Below are positions 24,080-36,339 of a DNA stretch of 64,000 bases, one piece after another. Location of the stretch: positions 1-64,000 of the forward strand of contig OY987243.1 of assembly GCA_963920765.1 (NCBI GenBank), written 5' to 3'. Below the pieces are notes generated by a model. The model searched no databases. It saw only the letters and a list, made by a program, of their open reading frames with translations, and was not told the origin of the DNA. A program made the position numbers and the translations under genes. Within the stretch, counting starts at the first letter, position 1. Each line of letters opens with the position of its first letter. This DNA is from Ulota crispa (taxonomy: Eukaryota > Streptophyta > Bryopsida > Orthotrichales > Orthotrichaceae).

Positions 24080-24330
24080 TTTTTACATTTTTTGTTTTTT
24101 ACCCATGTAGGTTTTTACCCATGTAGATTTGTATCCATGCAAGTTTTTACTCATGTAGATTTTTACCCTTATAGGTACTTATCCATGTAGGTTTTTATGC
24201 ACACAAGTTTCTACGCATGCAAATTTTTACCCATGCAAGTTTTTATCCATGTGGTAAAAGGATTGCCAACTATATTCTTTTTTATGTACCCAAGTAGGTT
24301 TTTATACACATAAAATTTTACCTATGCAAT
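24080..24330. repeat. Degenerate 17-18 bp tandem repeat
   Basis: About a dozen diverged units of the type TTTTTACCCATGTAGG (variants CATGCAAG, CACACAAG, CTTATAGG) run through 24100-24260, with related fragments on either side. Period about 17-18 bp. No coding reading frame. Origin unknown. Confidence 0.7.
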
Positions 24331-24488
24331 AAAAGGATTGCTATGACAAGATTGCCACGCAGTAAAATATATTCTTTTATATAGATAGATTGTCTTTAAA
24401 AGTATTATAATCTTTATAACTAATGGAAATCATGGTTGTCTTAACAAGTTAGTTACATTTGCAATATTTAATAAGAGAGGATAGTTTT

Positions 24489-24894
24489 GGGAATTGATAT
24501 ATGCACATCAGGGGTTGATATTTGTACATCCCCTAGGATGAATTTTAGGTTTCTTCCATCATACAGCTGAATTTGAGAACTTTAAATTCAAACGTGGACT
24601 TAGAGACCATGATTTTGTCTAGAACCATAAAAAAGTTGCAATTCAACAACACCTATCAAAAATGTTTAGCTAGGGGGAAAAATGTTACTTTTACTTTTGT
24701 TTGTAAAAAAAGATAAGTTTTTTGTTGGATGTTGTTAAATTGCAACTTTTTCTTTATGGTTCTAGAAAAAATCATGGTCTCTAACCCTAAATCTGAATTC
24801 AAAGTTCTCAAATTCAACTTTATGATAGAAAAATCTAAAATTTATCCCAATGGGGTGTGCAAATATCAACCCCGATGTGCATATATCAATTCCC
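24489..24894. mobile_element. Foldback MITE, family D (copy 2)
   Basis: 406 bp with inverted ends GGGAATTGATATATGCACAT (left) and ATGTGCATATATCAATTCCC (right), continuing inward as a full-length foldback (GGACTTAGAGACCATGATTTT / AATCATGGTCTCTAACCC). It is bordered by the perfect 8 bp duplication ATAGTTTT at 24481-24488 and 24895-24902, consistent with hAT-type transposition (inference). No transposase; the 60-codon ORF inside is incidental. Confidence 0.83.
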
Positions 24895-25099
24895 ATAGTT
24901 TTTTTTGCTGACTATGGATTGGAAGATTGTTTATGTTCATTGTTATATTAGTAAAATTTTACCAAAAAATGAACACGTAATAAGTTCAAGTGTAAAGGAA
25001 TTCCCACAATTCCCTACCCATTTAAATTGCTCTATTTCAATTTCAACAAATATGGATGTACTATATACAATACTTGGATAAGATTTTTTAAAATAATTT

Positions 25100-25500
25100 A
25101 GCATATTATAGAATACATTTTTGTTTGATTAACTTGCATCATTGACTATTAGTTCTTACCAGCAATCCCAAGAAAGCTTACCAAAATTCAATTTCAATAA
25201 ACCTAAATTCAAATTTTGGTGAATTCTTTTATATGATGTTTATAGTTTTGTATGATAATTGATTGAAAAACATTGGTTATAATTTTTTGAGATGTTACTA
25301 TATGGATATGTATGAAACATTCATGTGCACACCTTTCTTTCTGACCAGCATCTTCAAAAGAACTTCATATTTCTTTTATAAAGATTTCAATGTTGGGGTG
25401 TCCATGCCCAAATTTTTGTATAGGGTACCATTCTTTTTGATAATTGGATTTTGCTATTTGACTCACACATTGTAATTAAACTTGTGCCTTTAAGCAAAAT
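25100..25500 (+). repeat. Dispersed repeat, family G (copy 1, one arm)
   Basis: Shares a series of blocks with 26130-26560 and with each arm of the foldback at 60010-60910: ACCAAAATT, TATGATGTTTATAGTTTTG, AAAACATTGGTTATAATTTT, ATGGATATGTATGAAAC, GTGCACACCTTTCTTTC. The tail at 25455-25500 (TTTGACTCACACATTG) is inverted relative to 26510-26560, as expected if it is the loop-side part of a foldback element. The 70-codon ORF at 25263 lies within it and is not credible as a gene. Confidence 0.6.
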
Positions 25501-25650
25501 GATATGTGTACTCTGCCAAAAACCAACAAAAGTAATAGAGATATCTATTCATAAAATATGGCTATATGGACAAATACATTTCTCCTGGGTATGTATAATG
25601 CCCCTCTCAACAAGTTCTCTAAGTTTTTTGAAACTCAGCTAGCTATTATT

Positions 25651-25884
25651 TTAACCCTTAAATGACCATAGGGCATAGTATATAAGTTGACGTATAATTG
25701 TCATTTGCTACCAATAAGAAATTTTAATTTGGGATCTCAAGTAGCTCTCTAGAACTGCATGGATTTATTCTCCAACTTCTTTGTTGGTCTCAAATGTAGT
25801 AGACGTGTGGATCCATTACAAATACAATAAAAATACCCTATATTGTACTGGTTGGAGTGGCACGCTTAGATGTTTAGGGGTTAA
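25651..25884 (+). mobile_element. TTAA-bordered MITE, family C (copy 1)
   Basis: 234 bp with TTAA at 25651-25654 and 25881-25884. Ends TTAACCCTTAAATGACCA and GATGTTTAGGGGTTAA. Interior shared with three further copies in the same orientation: ATTTGCTACCAATAAGAAAT, GGGATCTCAAGTAGCTC, CCAACTTCTTTGTTGG, GTGTGGATCCATTACAAATA. Non-coding. Confidence 0.8.
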
Positions 25885-26129
25885 CTTTGTCAAACAACAA
25901 AAAGACTTATAGCCTAACTAGTATTTTTCTACTAATATGATATATAGATGTGGCTTGAGATTGGTAGCACACAGCCTCATGTGATGTTATTGATTTTGAA
26001 ATATTCAATTGTTGTAATTCACCAAGGATTATTGTTTAGCTAAGTTATAAAGAACTAGAGAGCTTGTTGGAAAACATTGTATAGCAGCAAAACAAAGGTT
26101 TTTGCCACCTTTTTTTACCATTCAAAGAA
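25885..26129. other. AT-rich spacer, no gene seen
   Basis: Between family C copy 1 and family G copy 2; nothing recognised. Confidence 0.5.
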
Positions 26130-26560
26130 CTTAACATGTTATAGAACATATACAATTGGCATGAAATTACCTTGCATCAATGAAAATTAGTTTTTACTTG
26201 CAATTCCAATCAAGCACACCAAAATTTGGTTCCAAAAAACCAAAACCCAAATTTTTGTTAAATTGTTTTGTATGATATTCATGGTTTTGCAAGACAATTA
26301 ATTGCTAAACATCAGTAATGAAATTTTGAGAGTTGATACCATGGGTATGTAGGAAAAAACCATATGCGCACCTTTTAAGCCAAAAACATCTCATCAAATA
26401 AGAAATATAAGATTTATGAAAGTTCAATATGAGGTGTGGTATGACCAAAATTTGTGAAATAAGCATCTTTCTTTTTTCTGTTTTTGATAGCATGCATGAT
26501 TTTTGTACTCAAAGGTACAAACACAATCATAATGTATGAGTCAAACAAAATGCCAATCAT
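26130..26560 (+). repeat. Dispersed repeat, family G (copy 2, one arm)
   Basis: Aligns with 25100-25440 over about 340 bp (GTTATAGAACATATAC, CTTGCATCAATG, TTTTGTATGATATTCATGG, AAACATCAGTAATGAAATTT, CATATGCGCACCTTT) and with the arms of 60010-60910. The minus-strand 62-codon ORF here is incidental. Confidence 0.6.
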
Positions 26561-26869
26561 GTTCTTTAATATGCTAAATTCTTTGAAACAATAGAAGCGG
26601 GTGGCAAAAACTTTTATCCAACCATTGTATTATGCATTGTCATCAAAATGAACGTTTTTTTTGTCATTGGCGCTAGCAATCCTCCATTTCTTTCCATCCG
26701 AAACCAACATTTTTATCCATCATGAGTACCACAAATCATTCAATCATCATCTATTCAATTTTGCAATACCATTTATTAGTAGTACAAAAAGTTGTTCATC
26801 CACATAACAATCATCAATTGTCAATATTGCAATTCATTTGGCAATACAAGCGTTAGTATCCAAGTTTGT

Positions 26870-27089
26870 TTAATCCTTAAATAGCATGAAAGCCCTTTGC
26901 GGCTGTATGTACGGATGTATTTGAGCTGCTCAAAGGGCTTTCTAGAAAAAATTATTCACCCTCCATCATACAACCCTTCAATATGTATGGTTGTAACACT
27001 TAATTTCTAGCTTATTCAAACTTCTAAATACTGATTGCGACTGTATTTGGTACCATATCTCCAAAGCCCATGTGACATTCAAGGATTAA
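26870..27089 (+). mobile_element. TTAA-bordered MITE, family E (copy 3)
   Basis: 220 bp, TTAA at 26870-26873 and 27086-27089; ends TTAATCCTTAAATAGCATG and CATGTGACATTCAAGGATTAA. Inside, GAAAGCCCTTTG (26888-26899) and CAAAGGGCTTTC (26931-26942) form a perfect 12 bp stem with a 31-base loop. Same family as 18934 and 20833. Confidence 0.8.
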
Positions 27090-28798
27090 TCCCTCAAATC
27101 CCTTCATGTTTACATGCTCAAATGGCTGTAGATTGACTCTCTCAATAGTAGTGGAGCAAATATTTAAACTTTTGAACAATTTGATCATAAGATCTATTTT
27201 TTCATTTACTTGTGTACATCCATTCAAAATTTTAGGCTTTTAAAGGGCATACTTCATTAGATCATAACACTTAAAAGTATGGTCAAAACCTTATTTTGAT
27301 ACTTGTCCAAGGTGTTAAATTTGTCTTTTGTCATCCAAAATGATATCTTCCACCTTATGAATTACTAGTAAAGCATGAAATTGGCTATATACTTCAAATT
27401 GTTTACTATCACCTGATGCATAGAACATATAGCGGACTAAAATTGGAAGTTGGAATTGCACAGCTATCATTACATTGAGGAACTAAAGAGAATTTTTAAT
27501 AATAAATTTCAATTACAAAATCTATAATGTAAACCTAGAACATTATGTGGAGTACTTGACAAAGTGATGTTTTTTTTAAATACAAATTTAAGTAGAAGCC
27601 ATTATGTAGTTAAGAAGAGTTGACTACTAATTTTGCCCATTGACCAAGGCATTAGGGGCATCACTTAGGGAATTTATATGGACAATGTCCTTTTCATGTC
27701 CCTTTGTTTCTAGTTTTTCTAAGGATGCCCAAGTTAACATCTAAATCACATATGGCCTTATATGTCACTCTACAAGCTTTCAATTCCACAGTTTTTTTGG
27801 GGGAAAGGCAAGCTTCTCAATATGAGCAAATACAACCATCTTTTCACAATTTTATTTCAAATGTTTATAAAAGAAAAACTTGCCCAAATATCCAAAAAAC
27901 TCAAAGTGGGCTTTTTGATCCTTTGGGGGTTAACATTGTATGTATACTTCACTTGACACATGAGATTGTCCACAATTTTGCAAATTTAGAAAAGGTTATT
28001 GAAAATTTGTCACAGAAGTGAAGTACATTGAGGCTTGCAAATTTATTGTTGTTGATTGTAAAACCTTTTAAATGGTTGATGCGTGCAACGCCCTTGTACT
28101 AAGTATACTGCAATTTGTTTTTTGATGTTAGGCCTTAAACCTTTATATTATCAATAAATCACATATATTATTAACTTCCTTTTTTTTCTTTTTCTTTTGT
28201 TACGGCTAAATGATCACATTACGTGTTCTCAGAAAGGATTTTCTTCTGCATATGCATCTTTATTTAAAAATAGAAATATACACTTTCACACCAAGAAAAA
28301 AAAAACTCTATAGTTCTTCACTAAATTTTTATATGGAAGTTGGTTAGCTTGTTGAAGATGGCAATATCAATCATCTTTTACAAATCAATATGCCTGTAAA
28401 TAAATAAATAACTCTTTCAAATACACACAAATGCTATTAGATTAACAATTGTCATGGTACTTATGCAAGATAGACACTATAAGAAGCCCACTAAATGTCA
28501 ATTGAAGTAGCCGACTTAAGAAAAAGAGCTTTATGCACTACAAAAATTGCTTTGTAGCATGGCAATATAATGTTCAAAAAGCAATAGATATAGTTTTTTG
28601 GAGACACACAAATTAAGTATATAAAATATAAAGTGCATACAATGCTTAAAGTGTTGAGGTAGTATAATTCCATTGTATCTATGGATGTAGAACTTATCTG
28701 CAAATCAAGAAAAAATAATTCGCTGAAAACACTAAAGAGGAAATAAAAGTTATAAACTAAAAATCTCTTCATGATAGCCAAAAAAAGTTTAGATGAGA
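27090..28798. other. AT-rich DNA, no gene; one isolated TTAA end
   Basis: A right-type end TTTGATCCTTTGGGGGTTAA finishes at 27933, but I could not place its left partner. ORFs at 27704 (105 codons) and 28491 (96 codons, minus) show no recognisable domain, have the AT-rich composition of the surroundings and are not called as genes. Confidence 0.5.
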
Positions 28799-29745
28799 TT
28801 AACCCCTAAAGGACCAAGTGTTTATTCTATATCCACTTGAAAACTCAGGTAGGGTCACATGAAGTTAATTTTTATTGGATATTCTCCATATTGTTATACA
28901 AAGTGTAAGTATTTATCGCCTAAGTGGAAATATAGTTTTTTCCCCAATCAAATGCACAATTCAAAAATTGTGCTGCCCAAAAAAATTTGAGCACTTTGGG
29001 CAATTTGGGCATCTTTGGAGAATCTTATGCTAAAACTCTCATCAAATTTTGAAATTTGGCAAGCATGTAATAAAAAAACATGGTGCACAATTATTTAAAA
29101 TATATAAAACTTGAGCTCTCTCATCACATTCTAAAGGGAGTCAAATTTTGTTGACTATGTTTGAGCAGTTTCAAGAAAATATATTTTCCTCTAACTTTAT
29201 GCCATATTTTCTTTCAATCTATAAATCCAAAGTTCCTGAGTTTTTTTTCACATATTCCAAATGTTTGTCTCTAACTCTCTTCTGTTCATACTTAAAATAA
29301 TAAACATCCCCCCAATGCACAAGAAATCATGAAAGAATGACTAGTGTATTGAAAATTCATTCAAACTCTTTGCATTGCAAGGTGATTTAGAATAAGCTAG
29401 ATTGTATATTTGCTTTTGAGACTTTTCATGAATGAATCTAACATCATTTACTTATGATAGGTTGGAAACCTCATTTTTTCTCAAAGTAAAAGTCTACTTT
29501 TAGAAGGCTCAAAGTTTACTTACCTTGTTTTGCAAGAATTTAAAGAAGTTCTCACTTCAAACGTTATAATCTTACAATTTGCGCAATCAGATGGGTTTAG
29601 GGTACATTAATTTATCTATTTCACACACTTTGGACGGTTGATATTCAAAAAAGAAGTTATTATTTTCAATTTTGGGCAATGCACTAAAAGTTGGCAATTT
29701 CTGAGATTTTTTCTCAAAAAACACCATCGGTCTTTTTGGGGTTAA
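28799..29745 (+). mobile_element. TTAA-bordered element, about 0.95 kb
   Basis: 947 bp with TTAA at 28799-28802 and 29742-29745. Ends TTAACCCCTAAAGGACCA and GGTCTTTTTGGGGTTAA. The terminal 18 bp is identical to that of 29959; the interior is only weakly similar to family A, so it may be a separate subfamily. Non-coding. Confidence 0.72.
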
Positions 29746-29958
29746 ACAAAAATTCTTACAAATAGTGAGGGGCAGTACAAAAAGAGTGCCAAAGTGCTAA
29801 TGCATTATATTGTAAAGAACTTTTTAACAAAATAGTTTTTCAAAGGAAATTAAAAAAGTGTGTTTCTAATTGAGGAGGTAAAAAAATGGTGATCTCCAAT
29901 AAAAAAGGATGAACTACATTACTTCAAGAAAATCCACTTTTACATTTCAAAAAAGGGT

Positions 29959-30467
29959 TTAACCCCTAAAGGACCAAGCATTTTTTTCTGTGAAAAGCAT
30001 TGAAAACTATCACTTTTGGAGGAATGAAAAGAAATGTAGGAAATAAAGTTTTTTTGGAAATCCAACCATAGGGTCTTGCCCTAGAATATGGGAGGTACTT
30101 GTGGGAAAATAATTAGCTCATTCTTGTTGTAGAGGAGTGAGATATTCTCATTTGAAGTGCAAAAAAAAAATTCATTGCTGCCCAAAAATTTCAGAAGCCT
30201 TTGATCTCTCCTATATCAAAAAAATTGCTCTACACAAAGTTGAGGTTTATTTTTTCCTCATAGAAAACCAAGTTAGGTAGGTGTAAGAGAATTTTCAAAT
30301 GAACCAAAGGTGTTAAACATACTTTGTAAAATCTTGCAATGACGTAAGGCCATGAAATTTGCATATACACTAGGCAAAATTGGAGGATTTATGTAAAATT
30401 TAGGAACTTGAGTTACTTTGATCCAAATGGTGAAAACCAAAGAATTTTAGTCTACTACAACTTACAA

Positions 30468-30502
<35 letters not shown>

Positions 30503-30921
30503 AAGAGCTCAAAAAAGTAAAGCAACAAGTTTCACAAGGGGGAAAAGATATGGAGGTTTGGGAGTCCCATACCTACTCGCAAACTAACACTCTTCATAAC
30601 TTTCATCTATTTATCAAAATTGAATGATTCAAAGCTTCCCAAATACATAAGATCTAAAGAACCAATTTCAAAATTTTATTTAAAAAAATTGCAATCTTTT
30701 TTCTTTTCTTTTTTTGCTTGATTCTCCCATGTTTTTTAGTTATTCATGCATAACTTCTTAAATAAATGTTGGAATGAAGGAAAAATTAGATGCCCACACA
30801 AATCTTATAATTCCCCATCTTCAATAAAAGTTTTTGGAAATAACGCAAAGTTGATTAGCCATAGGTGGATGCGTGGAATCCAAAATATCTCCCAAATGGA
30901 CAATGGTCCTTTAGGGGTTAA
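29959..30921 (+). mobile_element. TTAA-bordered element, family A
   Basis: 963 bp with TTAA at 29959-29962 and 30918-30921. Ends TTAACCCCTAAAGGACCA and TGGTCCTTTAGGGGTTAA are perfect 16-18 bp inverted repeats. Interior blocks GGAGGTACTTGTGGGAAAAT (30089), AGAGGAGTGAGATATTCTC and GTTGGAATGAAGGAAAAA are shared with 49262, and in reverse with 31517. A TA dinucleotide run lies at about 30470-30491. The 72-codon ORF at 30746 crosses the right end and is not a gene. Confidence 0.82.
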
Positions 30922-31516
30922 GAAAAAAATTAATTTATGTCCATTATGGTGCTTTTGTAGCTGAACTGTAAAGAGATTAGAGCAACTTAACCTAAACCCT
31001 GAAGAAGAATTACTTATGATTTCTAATAAAAATAGCTGTAAAGAACTACATCAAGTTATGTGCAAAATACCTAATATACAAGCGTAGTAGCCAAGATTGA
31101 AAAGTTGTGTCTTTACATATTTAATAGTTGACATTTTAATTTGTATTTACAAGCTTTGTGATGAAGTATTTCAAGGTAGAAAAGTGGAATTCTATAATTG
31201 TGACATTTAATGCATTTGCAAAATAGGTAACATTTATACCTTGTATAAAAAGGAATAAGGAAGATTGGGTAGTCAAATTATTCTTTGATCATCATGTAAA
31301 GCATAAAGTATTTCTATAAGACATGGTGTGGCGTGTGATAAAAAATGATTATTTTAAATAGAATTTTAACTAACACATAATAAATAAAAGAAGACAAACA
31401 TTGATTTAAAAATGACCTTGATTTGGCATTCAAAAGGAAATGGCTAACTAGGAAGACCAATTCTACCTTTAGTATGATTGTGAGGTCATTTTATATTTGT
31501 GATTAGTTGGGTTGGC
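30922..31516. other. AT-rich spacer between two family A elements
   Basis: About 600 bp with no ORF or repeat recognised. Confidence 0.5.
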
Positions 31517-32450
31517 TTAACCCCTAAAGGACCGTTGTCCTTTCAGGGACCGCTTGGGTTTTGGTTAATGTTTCTATGGGTAAATTGCTTTGCATGATAT
31601 TTTGAAACTTTTATTGAAGGTGGAGAATTCTAAGACCTATGCGTGCATCTAATTTTTTCTTCATTCTGACATTTGACAAAGAAGTTATGCAAGAATTTTT
31701 GCAACACGGGGAAAGGAGGGCAATCCAAGCAGCCCAAAAACTTTTTTGAAACTTATATTTTTTTAAATTTTACATTTTAAATTGGTTCTTTAGATTTTTT
31801 TATACGTGAGAAGCTTTGAATCATTCAATTTCAACCAATGAGATGAAAATTAGGAGATGTTTTGTTTGGGGGCACTTATGGAATCACTACTCTAAAATAA
31901 ACTTTGAAGTCCATTATTTTACTCAATTTTCAATATTTTGGAAAAAAAATCAAACTAGTGAAAGTAGATTTTTATCACAACATTATCACCTTTGGGATTA
32001 GCACTTTTCATTCAATAAATAAATTCTTAATTATTTAGTGTTTTGACCCATTTTCTACTTCTTTTTGCTAACTTTTTTTTCCCATGTGTTGTATAGTTTC
32101 AATTGATCTGAAAATTCTCCCACACATACCTAACTTGGTCTTTTACATGGAAAAATTAAACCTCAACTTTGTGTAGAGTAGTTTTTTTCAAGTTAGAGTA
32201 GTCAAAGGCTTTTGAATTTTTTGGATAGCATGGGAAAAAACCTTTATTTCACTTCATATGTAAATATCTCCCTCCTCTCCTACTAGAATGACCTGATTTC
32301 TTTCCCAAAAGTACCTCTTTTTGTCTGTGGTAGGATTCTATGGTTGGATTTCCCAAAAACAAAACAAAAATCCCTTTCTCCAAAACTTCCTAGAAGTGAT
32401 AGTTTTCAATGATTTTCAGAGAAAAAATGGCTTGGTCCTTTAAAGGTTAA
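31517..32450 (-). mobile_element. TTAA-bordered element, family A (inverted)
   Basis: 934 bp with TTAA at 31517-31520 and 32447-32450. Ends TTAACCCCTAAAGGACCG and TTGGTCCTTTAAAGGTTAA. The interior (GGTAGGATTCTATGGTTGGA, 32331; CTTCCTAGAAGTGATAGTTTTC, 32387) is the reverse complement of the start of 29959. It lies about 600 bp from that element in opposite orientation. Confidence 0.8.
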
Positions 32451-33889
32451 AATACTACTAGTAGCAAAATTTTGCTACAATAGAACATTAATAACATCTC
32501 ATGATGCCTTTTTAAGTTAAGGAGTTTAGAGATAAAATCATTTTTATTGGTAATTGTGATTTTAAAAAGGAATCCAGATACAATGAAAACCCATAAATTA
32601 CCAAATATACTTGCTCCACACCTAAAAATATTGTGCACGTTCAAAAGAGTGTGTGATAAAGACATCACGTCTCTCAATGTGGAGGAAAAACAAAGGTTTT
32701 GCCTTGTTACTTTAGCTACAAAGTAAAGTCAAATAAGAATATAGTAGGTTGGTAGCAGATTTGGCATAAAATAATTCCCCAAAATTTTGCCTAATTATTC
32801 TATAAACTATTTTCCAAAAATGCCCAATGTCAAACAAATCAAAAAATTGAAATGTCAAATATTATAAAAGTCATTAAGCTTACTAACAATGGAAGGTCAA
32901 GGTTGATTCCAAGAGGGCTCAATCTAGTACAAGTTTTATACCAAAGACTAATTTTAGAAAGAGAAAGATGCTTAGAAAAAGGCTTAACTCTACTAAAAAA
33001 TTTGGTATAATGCCAAATAATTACAACCTTTTTTGAAAGTGCCTAATCTTGTTTAATTATGAAATCAGATGCCTAATTGGGTTTTTCTCAAAAAGTGATT
33101 GATTTGGCAAAAACATGCCAAATTTGCTTCCAACCTACAATAAAAAGACAAGAAATGAAAATTTCTGAATATAAAGGTGAAGATCCCAAGATGAGAAGAA
33201 AATAACTACAATTTAGACAATGAATACCATTGAGGGGATTTACTTGAAAAATAGTAAATGTGAGTTTATTTGTGGCAAGATCAAAGTGCAAGTGTCAGGC
33301 CGCAAAGAATTCATTCATAGAACATACCTTGAAGCAAAATTGCATGGATGGGTAACCATGTTTTAACGGGATAATGAAACAAAAGGTTTTGCTAACTTTA
33401 AACAAATTCTACTTGTTGGCTTGTAAATGCCTATTACTTACTTCTAGCAAAATAAGGTTTAAAGAGGAAAGATCATATTAAAAAAATGAGGTAACAACTA
33501 GTATAGATCTAGTTTTAAATGACAAAAAAACAAATTGCACATAATAGTAAGTTGTACTAACTCCAAATATAGGCTCCACAAAGGAATTGGTTACTTTCAA
33601 AAAAACAAAAAAGTACTCACCTTTTTTTGCTTGAATTGAATCAAGGATAGTGGTATGTTGGAAGTTTGGAACTTAACAAGGATATCAATGCCCTAAATGG
33701 AAAGGATAGACAGTCCCTTGTTATGAAGGGCATTGCCAAAAATTGAATATTTACACAAGCTTCAAAAGCTCATAAAGTGACAAATATCAATTTTTGTTGA
33801 GACACTTATCAAATAGATTGATTTACAAATCAGAAGACTTGTGCCTTAGGCACAAAAGGTGGCCATGCAAGTTGGACTTGTAATGTTAC
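32451..33889. other. AT-rich DNA, no gene seen
   Basis: Minus-strand ORFs at 32447-32677 and 33088-33291 are short and motif-free. No repeat ends recognised. Confidence 0.5.
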
Positions 33890-34334
33890 TACGGTGCGTG
33901 CCATTATAAACCAACAAACTCTAGAAAGTGGCCAAATCCCCAAGTAGTTTGTTTTACTTGTATTTAGTTGTGACCTGCTCCACTATTGAGATGACACCTC
34001 ATAGACTTGCTTAGATGGACATAAATGCATTGACCAAGTAGCATGATTCACTTTGGATTTTTATCAATTTAATGCAAATCATTTATATTTAATATTGAGG
34101 CAACAAGTGCTAGGGTGGCCATTTCTTTGCCCTCTTAGTGTAATTTGTCTAGTAATTACCATTTTTGAATGATGATGACTTGTTTTTGGCAATTGATAAT
34201 TCCAATTTCTCTTTGTAACTTTATTCCTAACATCTCATTGCTTGTAGTTACAAAGAGATATAACTTTTTTAGAATTGCTATAAATAGTTAATATGATTGT
34301 TGCATCTTTGTTGGTTTATGGTGGCACGCACTAC
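33890..34334. mobile_element. Inverted-repeat-bounded element, about 445 bp
   Basis: TACGGTGCGTGCCATTATAAACCAACAAAC at the left pairs with GTTGGTTTATGGTGGCACGCACTA at the right, an inverted repeat of about 27 bp with few mismatches. The interior is AT-rich and non-coding. No clear target duplication, so the superfamily is not assigned. Confidence 0.6.
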
Positions 34335-36106
34335 ATGAGAATCCATAGAAACTCCAAGAACTTTGTGGGCACATGGAAATTTTGCACCAAAACTTTGAGT
34401 AATGCAAGGTCAAAGACATTCATGGATTAGATGTGGTGAGGCTCCAAAAGCCAAACCAACTAAGAAATTGAATGATATTAGTGGGTGCTTTAGTTTTAAA
34501 ACTTTGTGTATTGATTGTTAAATTTTTGCACAAACTAGCACCTAGAAGATGCATCTAAGAGTAGATGCAATATAGAATGCACAAGAGGTGCATTATATAT
34601 TGTATAAAAATGTAAAATTTTAACTCTTTTCAAATTGCTAATTTTTTTGAATGATGAAAGCATCAAGGAATTGGCAAGAGAATGAAAGTAGTAAAACAAA
34701 AGTTAATTGACCATGTTGCTTGGGAAACAAAGAGGGAGCAAAAACTTGGTGTTGCTTTTCTTTTAACAACTCTAAAAAAGCATATCACACTTCTATATAC
34801 AATCATAAAATTTTGATTTTATAAAGAGTAAACAAAGAAGTTTGAAAATTAATTTTTAAATCCAAAAGACGTATATGTTCTATAAAATTGGAGTAGTGTT
34901 AGGTCAAAACTTCCTATAAGTGAGCTTTTCAAAGAAACAAAAATGTAGTATATTGCTACAAATATTAAAAGAGTTATGTTTTGGATTTGCTAAAGAAGAG
35001 TGTTTTAAAGAAGAGTGTTTTAAAGTGAAATTCAATAAAAAAACCTAAAACTCCCAAAAGTATATAGTAAGCTAACTACACTATATCAAATGCAAAATTT
35101 CATGATCACGCTTTGTTACTAGAGCAAGTCAAAAAATTGCCTTATGATTGGGCTCTCTTTAAGCATTTTGAACAAGTGATTTGAAACATTTTGATTAGCA
35201 ATCAAAAGGTTGCCAAATTATTTTCAATGGCATATTCCAATGGCAATTAGGTCCTTAGCTAGTTTCCAAGTTGTCAATTGAAAATTTATGATTATTTGTA
35301 ATTATACACTTTGATTCATGTTAATCATAAGTATATTTAGTGATTAATATACAAAGTTATGTAAACATACTAAAGGTGGTGAAAACAGACTACAATAAAG
35401 GCTCTACTAATGTACCTACAACTCAATTTGGTCAAATGCACAGAGCTCCCTAGTTTTTAGGCCTATTTAGCTCTTTTGCAACTACAACTAGTCATACTTT
35501 GTACATTTTTTGATTGCATTTGGTAATGCAAAAGGTGAAATGCATTTAGCAAGAACCTAATCATTCATGACTAATAAGCTTCATTGCAAAATAGACATGA
35601 CCTTGCACTTTTTGCAAGCTTTATTTTTCTATCATTGATCACAAATAGTCATGAATGGACATGTTAACTTTTCCTAGTCATGTAAATTTTTTTTGAAGAA
35701 TTTGGACATGAACTTTTGAACTATTTAACAACCACACACAATGAATAGTACCTACTTAGGTCTTCACCCATGCAATGAATATGGCATGGTTATGGTGCAT
35801 GCAACATGATGGATTTGCATCAAAATTTGTGCAATATTTCATTTCCTTTACTACAAGCAATAGTACTTGACTAGATTTTTAACTACACATAATTCATCAT
35901 TTAGCAATCAAAAACTATTTGTAGTCATTTACAAATAAGGATTACACTAAAATTGGTCATTCTTAAATATACATTTGAATACATGAAGTTAGTCATGAAT
36001 AAGCTTTTGATTGCTAAAATTGAAAAAGTGATATGGACCACATTCACATTTTTCTCATTGTCCACTTTTTCTCATTTCATGCAATGCAATAAATCAAAGT
36101 GCAAAG
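34335..36106. other. AT-rich DNA, no gene seen
   Basis: About 1.8 kb with no supportable gene. A short direct duplication AAGAGTGTTTTAAAG occurs at about 34997-35026. The 84-codon ORF at 35953 runs into the family C element and is not a gene. Confidence 0.5.
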
Positions 36107-36339
36107 TAATCCCTAAACGTCAGGAGGGCATAGTAGATACGTTGCCATATATGCAACATTTGCTACCAACAAGAAATTTGAACTTGGAATCTCAAATAGC
36201 TCACTAGAACAGCGTTTGTCCTTATTCCAACTTCTTTGTTGATATCAAATGTAGTAGAGGTGTGGATCCATTCCAAATACAAGAAAAATACCACATATTG
36301 TATTGGTTGCAAAGGGCCTTTCTGACGTTTAAGGATTAA
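36107..36339 (+). mobile_element. TTAA-bordered MITE, family C (copy 2)
   Basis: About 233 bp; left border decayed (TAATCCCTAAACGTC), right border ...GACGTTTAAGGATTAA with TTAA at 36336-36339. The interior matches the other copies: ATTTGCTACCAACAAGAAAT, CCAACTTCTTTGTTGATATC, GTGTGGATCCATTCCAAATA. Confidence 0.75.

Noticed and set aside
27704-28021. 105-codon ORF as a gene
   Set aside because: No domain; it overlaps a second ORF in another frame and the isolated TTAA end near 27930.
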